NCBI GenBank assembly: GCA_022496805.1
Contig: CM040103.1
Location: forward strand, 1,568,001 to 1,632,000
Direction: 5' to 3'
Source of the DNA: Pohlia nutans
Lineage: Eukaryota; Streptophyta; Bryopsida; Bryales; Mniaceae
DNA: 64,000 nucleotides
Shown here: one piece after another, positions 1 to 12,600 of the stretch
Numbering within the stretch: position 1 is the first letter of the stretch
Layout of the letters: each line of letters opens with the position of its first letter
The notes under the pieces: model-generated
Seen by the model: the letters and a program-made list of their open reading frames with translations, nothing else
Databases searched by the model: none
What the model was told of the DNA's origin: nothing
Translations under genes and position numbers: made by a program

Positions 1-1279
1 AATGGAGGACAGCCGTCCGCCCGTGGTGGGGCCTACTGTCGTTCGTCCAACGGGCCGCCCGTTTGAAATGGAATATATGGTCGTTCGATTTGAGGTTAGC
101 CGTCTGATTTGGGTTCGTCGACCGAGCTGGGCCTGCCTTTTGAATTGGCCCCACCGGCTTTGTAATTGCCATTTGTAAATATGTTTAAGAAATATATTTA
201 ATAATAATTTTTTTATTATGTAACGTAAACCACAGTGCAGGGATTGGAAGCCTATTTAGATCTGGTAATGGGGAGAGCTCAAAACCTTAAAGCCTATCAC
301 CTTGGATTCTGAATATTGCAAGTGGACTTGATAACCTCAGGCCTTTTGTGCTATTTAGCTTACACAACCGTAATATCATGTTATCATTCATAATAATTTA
401 CATGTTTCCGAATAAGTCTTCTGTGTATTTGGCTCAAACAACCGTAATATTATTGAATTGAAGCAATTCTAATATTATGGCAACTCTCTTTGAATCAATG
501 GCAATGCCTTGGTAAAAACACTATATCCAATCAATTTCTCATATGGAACAACAAATTGACATTTAGTTACATTAACAGAAATTCCTAATTCCTCGCATTG
601 TTTAAAACATATGCCCAAACATTCTACATGTTCGTCTCATATGCTAAATACACAAAAGTCATTTAAAAATATTTCCATAAACTTTCATAAATACTTTTGA
701 AAAGCTATAGTCATCAACTTTTGAGATATTAAATCCATATATGGTAAGAGTTGAAAAAAAAATTACTTTTAATTTTAAATAAATGATAGTTTATCACATC
801 AAATCTTCAACCAAAATTTGTTTATAAGACCAAATCTTATAACTGCTTAAGATTTATACATACAATTGAAGTCTATAAACTCCATACAATCATCTAATTT
901 GATATTGGAAGAATTTTTTAATTTTTAATTTTTAATTTTAAAAAGTTTATTTACGAAATTCAATAAGTTGAAAGCTTGATGTTTCAGTGAAAATGCATAG
1001 AGAATAAGTGAAGAAGATTTCATCGTTGCTCTAACTCAAGATGGAAAAACTAGATCGTTAAGTGTCTTACATTTGTAGAGTATTATTTTCTTCTTAATCA
1101 ATAATGAAGTAGGTTGTGTGCAATTTTTTTTTTGTTGAATGTAATTGTTTGAATTATGATTCACATACAATTGAAGTAACTAAACCTAGTAGAAATCAAG
1201 TTCTTTACAACTAGTACATTGTCGCTTAAATGGTTCAAAAACAACATTTCTTTACAATATTTGAATAAAAAATGACCCT
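1..1279. other. No gene seen; unassigned AT-rich DNA
   Basis: The first 170 bases are GC-richer and contain several short repeats of a GTCCGCCCG/GCCCGTTTG kind, as at the edge of a transposable element cut by the window. The rest is AT-rich with stops in all frames. I see no gene, RNA or clear terminal inverted repeat. Confidence 0.5.
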
Positions 1280-1283
1280 TTAA

Positions 1284-1480
1284 CCCTTAAACGTCAAGAG
1301 GGCTTGGGCGGGGCAACCCAAAAGACATTTAAATCTTTGAAGGAAAAAAAAACTGAAAAAAATGAAAAAAGAGCTATGCTAGCCAACACTATTGCAACAC
1401 TGTAGCACTGCGGCACTTTTAAAAAAAACGACCCCAACTGCCCCTACCTCAACTCCTATTCATTTTGATAACTTTGATTA
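1284..1480 (+). mobile_element. Fragment of TTAA-flanked (piggyBac-like) MITE, same family as 19255-19626
   Basis: The left end follows a TTAA and begins CCCTTAAACGTCAAGAGGGC. The interior matches the complete copy at 19255-19626, including the stretch around GTAGCACTGCGGCA at about 1402. Similarity fades near 1480 and I cannot find a right end, so this copy is truncated or very diverged. Confidence 0.6.
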
Positions 1481-2876
1481 CTTGTTATACTCATTATCGT
1501 GATTATTTGATATTTGTGATAAAATAATAATTTTAGAGATTATTTAATATTTTAAAATTGAAAATATATGAATACTCGTTATCCCTTATAGTCCAAAAAT
1601 ATTTTGCCTTTCACTATACCAAAAATGCTTTGGGTTTCTTAAACCATTAGAAACCCCAAAAGACATAATTATTTTTAAAGAGCATGAGAGGCGGAGGTTG
1701 CATTTTGCACTTAGTGTCAAAGTTTTGGCAAAGGACAGAGAGTTATAGTTGCATGTGTTAATTTAGATTTATCAATTACAAATCTTCTTTTTGTAACCCC
1801 AAACCTTATTTAGAATTTTCATTTTCTACAAAGAAAACGAAAAATTCAAAAAATTGCATGAGGGATTCATACATAGGGAGCAACTGGACTTGTTGAATCT
1901 AATCTTGATGGTTCCAGGTGTCAAGTTCTAAGTGACTTCAAAAGTCAAGACCACATAAAGGATACATATTTATATGCCCGGCATGGGTGTTCAATTGAAA
2001 TTAGTGAGGACATCAGCCAAAAATTAGAAACCCTAATGTACAAAAAAATTCAAAGAAAGGTATAGGAAGTGGTGGTAGCATTTTGCAACACGATTTTCAT
2101 TATACGTAAATGAATTAAAAATTGGGAGAACGGTTCTTTGCTTAGAATTAAAGGCTACAAGTTGTATTTCATTTTTAACTTCTTCAAAAGTGATTTAAGA
2201 ACCTCTGAGGTATATTTTATTAATTCATCCCATATCATATTTCTTTCATTATCACCATTTTTCCTTCACTATAACATGTCAAAGGTAAATCTTTGGTTTC
2301 AAATTTGAAGAGTAGTGACAAGCCTATGGTTTCAATCCATGATGTGAATTCCTAAGTCACAAAGATAAAAATAGAAAGTCTACTTTTGAAGCTAATAGGG
2401 TGTGATTTTGTTATTCTTCCTAAGCACAAGAATCTCAAAATCAATGCATACTTAGTGTTTATTCATGAGGCATGAAGGAGAGAGCTGAAAGGTTAAACAT
2501 TTTATACATTAATTGTAAATTTTATATTTCGAGTTCCAAGCAATGTAGTCTAAATATGTTAAGATCTTTGAAGAGACCGTATTTGGCAACAAGCCATGTG
2601 AACGTCCCCCAATTGGACTCTTTGGAAAGGAAACCAATTAGTCCATAAAATTTCCTTGTCTTACAAAAAAAAATTGACCTTATTATCCTATTCTACAATA
2701 CATATCCTTATCTTTCATTCAGTAGAACACATCATATTGTGGATTCAATTGATACTTTGTACACAAGAACTTCTTCCACTGCACATGACCATCTAAGCTT
2801 TCCTTTCAATTAATGTTCAAACAACCAATTTATAATTTAAATTTCTTATCATGTTTGCTTTATTGTCCTGCACTCG
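1481..2876. other. No gene seen
   Basis: AT-rich DNA without long open frames, tRNA-like structure or recognisable terminal repeats. Confidence 0.5.
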
Positions 2877-2966
2877 ACTTGGTGATGCTTTCTAGTTTTA
2901 TTCCTACTAGTGTTGAGATCAACTTGGTGATGCTTTCCAATTTTATTCCTACTAGTGTTGAGAATA
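2877..2966 (+). repeat. 45-bp tandem duplication
   Basis: Two adjacent copies start at 2877 and 2922, each beginning ACTTGGTGATGCTTTC and ending near TTCCTACTAGTGTTGAGA. They differ at a few bases. The small open frame over them only reflects the duplicated 15-codon unit. Confidence 0.85.
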
Positions 2967-3264
2967 CTCTATTTGACAATCTTCTATCCTTGAGAAGTTC
3001 AAAATCAATGAAACAAATGTCTTTAAATTGACAGATTAATTCCTACTCAGTGTTTGAGTTTAGAAATGGAAAACTATCAGTTTCTACTATCAGAGGACAT
3101 GCGAAGCAAGCACGTCATACTATATTGGAGGATCCTCTGTCAGACTTCGTACGGTGTTACTATTTTAAAAATCTCTTTCATTGCTAATGAAAAAGTTCAA
3201 ATAGACCAAGGTGTTGATGAACGAGTTAATTATTTGAGTGTCAATTGGAGTGCTTTCATATATC

Positions 3265-3826
3265 AATTAACCCCTAATTGCCTAGAGCCCTCTCCAAATT
3301 CGGCAATTATGCAAAGATGCATTATAAAATGCAACCTAGAGGATATTTTGAACTTGAGATATGAATAAAAGTTGTGCATTATGAATTTTAGATTCTATCC
3401 ATGCGGTTAGATCTATGATTGCTATCACCAATAATTTTGTATAAAATTTGAAACGTGAAATTCGAAAATATTTTGTAATTCAATTACGAATAAGGTATTG
3501 ACAATCCATGGATGAATTTTTTTGTGGTTGGTTGAAATGTAATACTCTAATTGTAGTCATTCGTGGAGATTTTTTGGTTGCTTAATTTTACGAGTTAATT
3601 ATTTTTAGAGCATTTATACACTGAAATCTTCAAAATTTTGGGTGAATCACTACAACATAAAATGAGGCATAAAAAATTTCACAAATCATTCCTTTTCTAA
3701 TTGGATCACATATGCATGAAGCTAACTTCCCATAGAATTTACAATAAAAATTCCACACTACAAAAAAGTGCATGACAAATGAGAAAATTTGGATGAAATC
3801 TGTACATCATCCCAAAATTAGGGGTC
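3265..3826 (+). repeat. Member of the ~555-bp dispersed family B (body of TTAA-flanked MITE)
   Basis: This stretch is similar along its length to 23555-24093, 54860-55830 (interrupted), 60390-60944 and, inverted, 62860-63415. Shared landmarks are GATGCATTATAAAATGCAAC near the left, GAGGCATAAAAATTTCACAA in the middle and a closing GTACATC..CCCAAAA. The complete copies end in CCCCTAAACGTCC at TTAA. Here both ends are decayed. Confidence 0.7.
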
Positions 3827-4544
3827 AAACCATTGGTTCCACCCAACCGGATTTAGATTTATACAACAATAATTATTTCCACTGTCAATTTACTAATCAT
3901 ATTTCAAACCCTCTATTCCCTTGATGCATGATGAAGGTAGATTAAATTGTTTAAATAATGATAAGGTCTAAGGATCACTATTGCATGGTGCCGATGCAAG
4001 GGTATAGGTCAGGGCAAATTGTGCGAAATTGCTCCAGAAAAAAATAATTTGGCTAAAGAATGGCCAAAATCCGTGAAGTTATGATCCAAAAAACTTCAAA
4101 CCAAGAAAACATTTTGGATGAAATCGCCAAATTGTGGATGGAAACATAATTACAATTATGTGATATCCTCTAATGTGAATTTTTCTATCCTATATGTGGA
4201 TGAATGTTGAAATATGAAGCATAACATTTTATATCACCACTTTGGCATTTTCTGAAAAATGAAAAAAACGTCATGATACGATTGCAATATATTCCTTGAA
4301 TATTCAAAGAACATTCTCTAATGTCAACAAAAATGACATCAACCTGAACCCTGAACCCCAAATCTTAAATCCTAAAACCCTAACTAATATGTGGCAATGG
4401 TATCAAGGGTAGAATATTCCACACCCCGATCCCGCTCCACACAGTAGCTGGCCCCCTTAATGAGAGCCACACTTTGCTAATGCTTTCAGAAAAGCAATAT
4501 AAGCACCATTTCAAAATTTCATAACATGTACGATACACTTACAA
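3827..4544. other. No gene seen
   Basis: AT-rich intergenic DNA. A short run of CCCTGAACCCC/CCCTAAAACCCTAA near 4345-4385 resembles degenerate telomere-type repeat but is too short and irregular to call. Confidence 0.4.
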
Positions 4545-5906
4545 ACAAAACTGAGTATTGATTTGAAACTTTTCCATTCAAACAACCATCTTATGAGCAT
4601 CAATGGGCAAAGTCCAAAAGTGAATTTGCAAAAGTTGTAGTGTGCGACATATAATACATTACTACAGAAGTTTGAAGAGAAACTCAATCGTGATTTGAAA
4701 GAAAATTAATTTCAAAGTTAGCCATGTCTAAAACTCGGTTTTGTGCGCTACAAGTTGGAAGTACTTTAAATTTTGTGAATTTTTTCTTATAGCTTCAATA
4801 AAACTTTTTGTGCCTTGGCATGTTGGTATACATCGTTTTAGAGTGTTGTACGCAAAAATTTAAGGAAGTTGACATTTATAGAATTTAAAATATCGACAAT
4901 TTGACAAACATGCAAATGATGTTGGTTTTCACGATATTTGAATTTTTTTTTGGATTTGAGAGTTTGGGACTGAATTGGCCATTGTATAGAGAGCATAGGT
5001 TGCAATATGACCATTGTTACATCTTAATACCTTTACATTTGAAATAGTTGTTGAATAGGCCAATGCGTTCAATTTATATATTGGAGCTATACGATGTAGT
5101 TTTTTGGTTTAGGATTTTTATACAAAAACTAGAGTTTATGACGCACATAATCAATCCTACAAATCAAAATTAAAAAACATATTATTTTCCATACCATCAA
5201 AAAATTCAAAACTGCCAGAAATTACACTGACTTTCATAAAATTGACAATATTTTGATGATACTGACCACAAAAAAAACAAGTTTTTCAATTGGTTAATTG
5301 AGTATGTGCATCATAAACCCTAGACTTTGTACAAAAAAAGTCAAACCAAAAAACTGCATCATACAACTCTAATATATAAATTGAACACTTTGGCTATTCA
5401 ACAACTATTTCAAATGTAAAGGCATTAAGATGTAACAATGGTCATATTGCAACTTATGCTCTCTATACAATGGCCAATGCAGTCCCAAACTCTCAAATCC
5501 AAAAAAAAATTCAAATATCGTGAAAACCAACATCATTTGCATGTTTGTCAAATTGTCGATATTTTAAATTCTATAAATGTCAACTTCCTTAAATTTTTGC
5601 GTACAACACTCTAAAACAATGTATACCAACATGCCAAGGCACAAAAAGTTTTATTGAAGCTATAAGAAAAAATTCACAAAATTTAAAGTACTTCCAACTT
5701 GTAGCGCACAAAACCGAGTTTTAGACATGGCTAACTTTGAAATTAATTTTCTTTCAAATCACAATTGAGTTTCTCTTCAAACTTCTGTAGTAATGTGTTA
5801 TATGTCGCACACTACAACTTTGCAAATTCACTTTTGGACTTTGCCCATTGATGCTCATAAGATGGTTGTTTGAATGGAAAAGTTTCAAATCAATACTCAG
5901 TTTTGC
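4545..5906. repeat. Long inverted repeat (foldback element), arms ~610 bp
   Basis: The left arm (about 4545-5155) reappears as its reverse complement at about 5296-5906. The outer edge of the left arm reads ACTGAGTATTGATTTGAAAC and the right edge is its complement. The arms differ at scattered single bases (for example near 4694, 4836 and 4975). The roughly 140-bp spacer shows no open frame. A transcript would fold into a very long hairpin. No target duplication could be defined, so whether it is a foldback transposon or an inverted duplication is open. Confidence 0.85.
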
Positions 5907-5945
5907 TCGTCACTGTATGCAAATAATACATATTTCAAAGCATTA

Positions 5946-6209
5946 AGGTAGGATGTCCTAAAACCACCACCTCCCCCAATTATGACATGTAGAATTTTCT
6001 TGGGGCCACCAGAGTTGAGACTCAAAACCACCAATTTCACTATTCAAGTAGACCAATGACATGCCAAGCATTGTGAAGAAATAGTTGGTGGTTTTGCGTT
6101 AGCTCATGAGCGGAATTACGAACAACAAAGTGTGAACTTAGGAAATTGGTATGTTATATATGGGTCACAGGTCACTTCCGACTTTGGAATTTTGTATAAA
6201 ATTGACAAC
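5946..6209 (+). mobile_element. Truncated TA-flanked MITE, family A
   Basis: It starts after a TA with AGGTAGGATGTCCTAAAACC and its interior matches the complete family A copies at 32640-33038 and 61234-61637 (shared ACCACCTCCCCCAATT and CAATGACATGCCAAGCATT). Similarity ends near 6209 without a right terminal repeat. Confidence 0.65.
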
Positions 6210-6266
6210 CCTACTAAACACTTGCAACATGTAGCTCAATGCAGGTGGACCAAGGTAGAGCTCCTA

Positions 6267-6484
6267 AGGTAGAGGGCTCCAAAACCAACAAGGTTCTATT
6301 TCCAAGAGAATCTAGGCGTAATAATCATCCTAGAACCAAAATTTAAGTAGACCATAGATAGCTTATCATTTCGGTCAACATCCAATAAGAGCTCTATGAT
6401 GTGCTTAGATTTGTGTTATAAAATAAATGCATGGTTTAGATTCTCTTGGAATTAAAACCTTGTTGGTTTTGAATCCCTCTACCT
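6267..6484 (+). mobile_element. TA-flanked MITE, AGGTAG family
   Basis: Terminal inverted repeats AGGTAGAGGGCTCCAAAACC and its near complement ending CCCTCTACCT lie between TA dinucleotides (6265-6266 and 6485-6486). The element is 218 bp and the interior has no coding capacity. The same family is at 13826-14043; longer relatives are at 7552, 30217 and 41048. A TA target and a short length suggest Tc1/mariner-type mobilisation. Confidence 0.75.
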
Positions 6485-7551
6485 TAATTGTGACAATCAC
6501 CTAATTATGACAGATTCTAGGAATGGTCTTCATTTCATAATACTTTTCTACAATGTCATAGATCACAGATTTCAAGATAAAGTGTCATAATTAGGTGCTT
6601 CTACCTTACAAACAATTGATGGTGGTCATTATTGTCTTTCCCTCAAGCACATCAGGAACTTCAAGGCATGTGAACACGGTGCTATGATGGTGCATTGAAA
6701 TGCAATTAAGATAATTTGGTGCCAACCTCCATACCAACCTAATATGGATAAAATGACACTAAAATGATCTCTATGCAGCCTTTGGTGTCAAAATGGCACC
6801 AAAATAGTCTGGCCCAACTTTTATGATGCAGTATCATACCGAGACATTGTAACAAGAGTTGCAAAAGCCTGGCCTATTTAACCCTGAGCCAATTCCTAAC
6901 AGGCAATCAAAATTCAGTCTGTTTCTCTTTCCCTTTTTTTTAAGTCCAGTTGTTTGTTGCTTACGAAAACATCATACTTGAGGAGAGAGATTCAGAGACT
7001 AGAGAAGCCAGTTTGTCATGTTGTCTGACTTTGTAGCATTGAGTAGTAATAGACAATGTTACATAGAGTGGTCTACATACAGAGCCATTCCCAAACAACA
7101 GCAAATTAAGGCTCCTGACAGATGTCCCTACATGTAGTCATTTCAAAATAGCTGGACAGAAACTTCCACTTCTCACTCCTGCACATCAACGACACCAGCA
7201 TCAGCTCATTCATAACTCAAAATAGTACTCCTTCTGTTTCATAATAAAAACCACATGTTTCCTTGCGTAAAGGCAAGATGATCCCATTTGGTTCAAAGCA
7301 AGATGATCCCAAAATACCAATAAACTCGTGGAGCTCTATGTGTCCATTGAGGGTCAACTCAGGTTGTATATTGTACTGATAGCTAGTTTGACATAAATTA
7401 TTATTTCAAAAACAACATTTATAGTATAGAAATGAAGACAAAATTATGGATATGTGATATCCTCTAATGTGATAATTTTTATCCAATATATGAATGAATG
7501 TTGAAATATAGAGCACCACTATAACATTTAATATCACCACTTTGGCACTTA
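6485..7551. other. No gene seen; possible decayed Stowaway fragment near 7229
   Basis: Around 7229 the sequence ACTCCTTCTGTTTCATAATA resembles the left end of a Stowaway MITE (compare 24640), but no partner end is visible. Nothing else is recognisable. Confidence 0.35.
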
Positions 7552-7773
7552 AGGTAGGAGCATGAAAAACCAACATTGTACCTAATGCCAATAGAATTTA
7601 GACCATATAATCATTTTAGAACGCAAATCTAGGCACATCATAGAGCCTATTGACCCAAATGATAAGCTATCTATGATCTACCTAGATTTACATTCTAGAA
7701 TGACTATCATGCCAAGATTCTGTCGACTTCTGTCGACATTAGGTACAATGTTGATTTTCGGTGCTCTTCCCTG
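7552..7773 (+). mobile_element. TA-flanked MITE, AGGTAG family, just downstream of the LEA gene
   Basis: The left end AGGTAGGAGCATGAAAAACC follows TA. The right end, about 7742-7773, contains the complement of the subterminal GTACAATGTTG motif and a decayed AGGTAGGAGCAC. The interior shares the CTAGGCACATCATAGAG stretch with the copy at 13826. It begins 53 bp below the last certain LEA exon. Confidence 0.65.
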
Positions 7774-7825
7774 AATGAAAAATGAAAAAAAATGCCATGG
7801 TGATAGAGAAGAGAAGGGTACTGAC

Positions 7826-10800
7826 CTCGCCCTCTTCTTTGTGCTTGAGAGTAGTCTCGCTGGTCTTGTTGAAGGGCAGATGCATAGGGCCAAAGGGAGT
7901 GTCCACCTCAATGGAGCCCACCATGGTGTACCCGGTGCCCCGGCCTCGCATGATGTCCCACAGCGCCCCTCCGAAGTCCTTGGGCCGGAATGTGATGGGC
8001 ACCTGCAACGATCCTACGCCTTCGCCCTTCACTTCTGTTGCCTCCTTCAGGCCTGCCTTGCCGATGGACACGTCCGCAATCTGCAAATCGTACTCGAACG
8101 AGTTGATCCCTGCAATCCCGCGACAATGCACACGATTCAAAATCACAATTTCAGTCACTATGGACAAGTCACAACGGAATTTAGTCATTAAAAACAAGTG
8201 ACATTTCACTACATATTTAGTGCCTAGAGATAATTGATGTCTTTTTTCAGAATTCGTTCAAAGGTGAAGAGAAATAATGTCCCTAAACACTACATAGGAG
8301 TTTGCCACCTGTCGTTCCCATTTTCATTGAGAGTGCCATGTTCTTTTCAAGTAATGAGAGTGACATGAGATGGCATGCCATATTTATTATAAAGTTGCCA
8401 TATATCATTGCAACACTAATTTCATTTTTTCCTTACAAGGACACTATATTCCCCTAAAATGTGTCTAGATTTGAGAAATAGTGTTCCAGGCACTAAATAC
8501 GCCAATTCAGTCCAGTGATTGACCATGTTCTGAGGAACATCATTTAAATGGACTTTTTGTATCACAAGAACATTGCAAGTGTTTGTCCAAAAAAATTAAA
8601 AATTAAAAAAAAGAAAGAAAGAATAAAAACTGAAAAAGAAGTGCTTAAAAAAAAGAACATATGTTTGGTACTGAAGCTTCTACACGTCCCAAAGGTCCTC
8701 TTTTTGCACATGTAATTGTTGTTAGTATTTCACTAAACCAGCATATTTAAGTACATTGTACTTGAATATACAGCTTGTTTGAGTATATTTACATTTTTCA
8801 CGTTTTGCAGTTTCAACTTTGCTTGTTGGTTCAACCCAAATGCTTTACAATAGTACAATGAGTGAACTTTGTCTGCCATTCAAAAATAGGCTTCCCTAGC
8901 AACTGTCACAGTGTAATTCAATACAACTTGATGCAGGTTTAGCTCGAATGGAGCTAAAATCCTAATTTTTTATTGAAAAGAGTTCGCTTAAAATTTTTGA
9001 GTAAACCCTAATTCGTTACAAATTTAACTAGAATCAACGTGAAGACACAACAACAAACTCTTCATTGAAACTACAGCCTGCTTTATTCAACTCAAGTCGA
9101 GTAATATTTTAACCCCTAAAGGACCAAGGATTCGTGGTTTTAAAATGACAAGTTTAAACAATCATATTGTGAGAATTATAATTTGAATGGGACCAAATTT
9201 TATATCACTGGAATTAGCGAAGAATATTACATATGTTGAATGATTTTATATTTTTAAATTAACCAAAAAAAATCTAAATAAAACTTACTCAAAATTACTG
9301 AAAAAAACAGGAGCCACCTTGTGGCTTTATGGTCCTTATGGATTATATGAGCAAATATACTGTGGTGAGAAATTTGGGTGCTATGAAAATTACCAATGTC
9401 AAACTTATTCATGTTCTTGAGAGTCAAGTGCAAAGTGGCTGCCGTCTCTTCCAACGAAAGGTGGTCCCAGTCAATCTTTTCCAAGTCCACATCTGGCTTG
9501 TGAGGAATCGGAATCTCGCCTTTCTTCTCCAATGGAATTGTGATCCTTCCAATCACTGGAACATCCACCAATAGAGTAACCTACGCCAAAACCCACAATC
9601 CACACACCACATATTTCTCTTCAATTCCTAACCACACCGCAAAATAAATCCAACCTGTAGGACTAGCTGTTGAATTTATTTCCTAGTGATATACCTGCAC
9701 AGCCAAGATGTACTCTCCACCCTCTTTATTAGGAGGTTCTCTGATAATGACATTGTGTATAGTGTTTGTTGCTACTTGAAAACCGAGCGCTCGTCTCGAA
9801 CATACTCAAGCCTCTTGAATTGTAACAACTTTTTCACTATGACATGATTTACCCCTAAACGTACCGAGCCTTTGAACACAAGTAGATGCTATAGATATTA
9901 GCATGGCTCACATGTACATGAGGTGTACATGAGAGGATCATTGCAAGCATAAAATCTACCAATATTATCGACATCTTCCCATCTCAAGATTTACTTTAAT
10001 TGGTAGAGAATTTAATAGGCTTGCAAAGGTGACTTGGATGAAAGTCATCCAAATTTGTATGAGAAAGTTACAAGGCCTTGAATCTGCAGTTTCTGGATGC
10101 TGGGACGTTTAGGGGTTAAACTGTGTGCTACAAGTAATGATAGTTGGGGGAAAGTGTCATTTTAAAGGAGGTCATGATAAAGAGGCTTGAGTATAATTGC
10201 AGTGTGTTCAGTTTTGGTGTTTTACTCAACCCTTAGAGAATGTGCAATTAGAGAGGGTTGAGTATAAAACTAAAGCTCAACAAACTGCAACTACACTCAA
10301 ACCTCTTCGCCATGACCTCCTCTAAAATGACATTCTAAGCACAACACAAAAGATGCACACTTGTGAAGCGTTCAAAGCTACGACAGATAGTCCGAGAAGG
10401 TTATGAGAAGATGAAAGATTTTTACCTTGGCGAGGTACGGAATGACCTGGCCGGGCTCGATATCATCGAACGTATCGACGATGTCCTTGTAGATCAAGGT
10501 GAGCGGGATCTTGACAGTCTCGGAGCCGTGGGCATGCACAGTCCCGGCGTCCGGGATGGTGCCATTGCAGAGCTTTCTTCCATCACTAGAGATGTCGTAG
10601 ATCATGTCCACGAGCGGGATGGGCACAGGGTTGGGGTTGGTGATGAGCACGTCGATGATGACCTCGCAGCGCTTCGTGTTGATCACGGGAATGTTGAACC
10701 CCGTGATGTCCGCGTCCGGCGCTCCCCACTTGAAAATCCCCCCGATGGCGTGCCCCACGTCCTTGAGGAACCCCATCACCCCTCCTTCCTCCTTCGGCGT

Positions 10801-10920
10801 GATGTTTGAGCCCCTGTCTTCCATTGTCACGTTGCCCAAGTTCTCCGTCACGGCTACCACCTCCTTTTCTTCATTGTCCGCCATTGCTCCTGCACTACCT
10901 TCCCCTGTCACATCCATCAT
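7826..10920 (-). CDS. Group-2 LEA (LEA14/WHy-domain) protein gene, three exons visible
   Basis: Exons, 5' to 3' on the minus strand: 10920-10426, 9580-9394 and 8109-7826, joined at GT/AG junctions in consistent phase (0, then 1). They give about 322 residues. The protein closely resembles the plant LEA-2 family of about 320 residues, as in Arabidopsis At2g44060. It has an acidic N-terminus, then the first LEA-2 half with ITNPNPVPIPLVDMIYDI (about residues 92-110), DAGTVHAHGSETVKIPLTL, VDVPVIGRITIPLEKKGEIP, and a second half with PITFRPKDFGGALWD and GRGTGYTM. There is no signal peptide or membrane segment, so it is probably cytosolic. Such proteins are thought to protect proteins or membranes during drying and cold. 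The start is set by tandem ATG codons at 10920 and 10917, with an in-frame TGA 12 bp upstream. The end is uncertain: after 7826 a good donor (GAG/GTCAGT) implies a tiny last exon I cannot locate; reading through instead adds 28 unrelated residues that run into a MITE. The family and exon calls are firm, the last few codons are not. Confidence 0.92.
9852..10115 (+). mobile_element. TTAA-flanked MITE inside LEA intron 1
   Basis: Ends are CCCCTAAACGTACC and GGGACGTTTAGGGG. The right flank is TTAA and the left flank is TTTA, one change from TTAA. The 264-bp element lies wholly in the first intron of the LEA gene and has no coding capacity. Confidence 0.75.
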
Positions 10921-12600
10921 CCGTGAAGGTCAGTTATTAATAGATTAGATACAGTTGTTATTGATCAATGTTTTAAGATCAATAGTACTAAACTGTCTTT
11001 GCCTGTCGATCAATGTTTTAAGACCGATAATACTGAAACTGTCTTTTCCTGTCCTGTGATAAGATCAATTATCATTGAAGTTAAGGTAGATGATACCACA
11101 ACTGCGAGAGACCTGAAATAATACCAACAACAGCTCATCTATTCATACAATTGACTGGGCTTAAAGTGTGTAAACATGATTTGACTAATTGTTTATGGCC
11201 ACTCATGTTTGTCTGCCATAGCTGGACTGTCTTTGCAATTAGATCAATAACTACACTTTTCAGTCGAAGTAGTGTGGGCCTCTTTATTTCAAGAGATTTT
11301 TCTTGCTGCACCAATCATGTTGAATTCACCAAATGACTTGATGATAATGCTTCAATGACAAGGAGGGCGTTATTTCGGAATCCATAGGTGACCATAGCCA
11401 TCGTAAAGAGCCTAATTCTCAGTATGAAGTCGGTTGTACACTCAACTCTCCCTAATGACACTGCAGAAATGGCGTTCTCAAGTTGACAAGCGAAAGTTGT
11501 GTACAATCGGATTTGACGGATAGACTGGAAATGTGCAATTATAGAGAGGGTTGAGAGTAGTGGCAAGGGTTGAACTAGTTGTTGCAATGTGAGAGAAACG
11601 CATGAACTTACAGCGATCGGACGTCCTTGCAATCCCCAACGCGTTTTCCTGCATCGATTGACTCACGTTCAGCCACAGCATTCACAGATCGGTCCATTTC
11701 AATCAATACGAGCTAATGTTTCCAAGCAATAATTTCACAAGCTAAGCCTTCAAAGGTCGACATAGCCCCCTTACAGGATTGGCAACCAGAGGTCTCAAAA
11801 AGAGCCAAAATCATTCCAACATGGTTGATAGAGTTTCGAAACCAAGATCTTGGTCTAGCCTAGAATCAAACTAGAAAGAAAAAGAAAAAGAAAAACCTCT
11901 AAATGGATCCACACAGAAGAGGGTTGGAAACACTATCGTTGTTGCAATGTAAAAGCTTGTACTTACAGAGCGTGTGATCAGATCCTTGCAATGCTCAAAA
12001 GTTTCGCACCTGCATCAATTGCGCAACAAGGTGAAGGTCAAAAGAAACGAATACAGACAGATCGGCCACCAAGTGATACAACAAAGCTCTAGCCACAAAA
12101 AGCATTATACTCCACGCACAATAATGAGATGGTCGGTGGAATAGAAAAAACCCAGGTGTTAAGTTGAAAATCTCTAACTAGTCAGAATCAAATGGATCCA
12201 AATGCAACTGATCAAACCAACCTTGCAGCACACGTGCAAAAGGAGTCTAATAGTTAACCCCAAAGGTTGGTTTCCTCACGGATCTGTGGAAGCTCTAACT
12301 TAGGCAATCGAAACACTGAGTGAGCTAGTTTTTCACGATCTAGTCAACACACACAGCAACAAAAGGTGATGGTGATGATGAGGACGTGTACGATCGAGAG
12401 AAACAATCACGGAAATCGTAGTACCTGTTTTGCTGAAGAACCGCACCGACGAAGCTCCAGGCGATGGCATGTGTGCGCTCTCGAGCTCTCCATTTGGAGC
12501 TGGATAGCAGGCTTTTGTAGAAATGTACTTGCTGCGTACATTGTCTGTGAATTCTATGAAATGTTGCGTGTTTCCTAGATTCGTAGAAATTCTAATTTAG
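10921..12600 (-). promoter_or_regulatory. Upstream region of the LEA gene with candidate non-coding 5' exons
   Basis: On the minus strand, two similar mini-exon-like segments are each bounded by GATGCAG or CCGATGCAG-like acceptors and a GTAAGT donor: about 12010-11968 and about 11651-11615. They share GCATTGCAAGGA/GGATTGCAAGGA and similar flanks, so they look like a tandem duplication about 360 bp apart. Further up, GCAAAACAG/GTACTA near 12427 could end a first exon in the GC-richer stretch 12430-12520. This suggests a spliced 5' leader for the LEA gene. It is inference; no TATA box is clear. Confidence 0.35.

Noticed and set aside
4340..4390. Interstitial telomeric repeat
   Set aside because: Only a few irregular CCCTAAA-like words; no tandem array.
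7775..8201. Plus-strand open frames of 138-139 codons
   Set aside because: They are the antisense of LEA exon 3, whose minus-strand protein is clearly homologous to LEA-2 proteins.
10363..10809. Plus-strand 148-codon frame
   Set aside because: Antisense of LEA exon 1; open only because of its codon composition.
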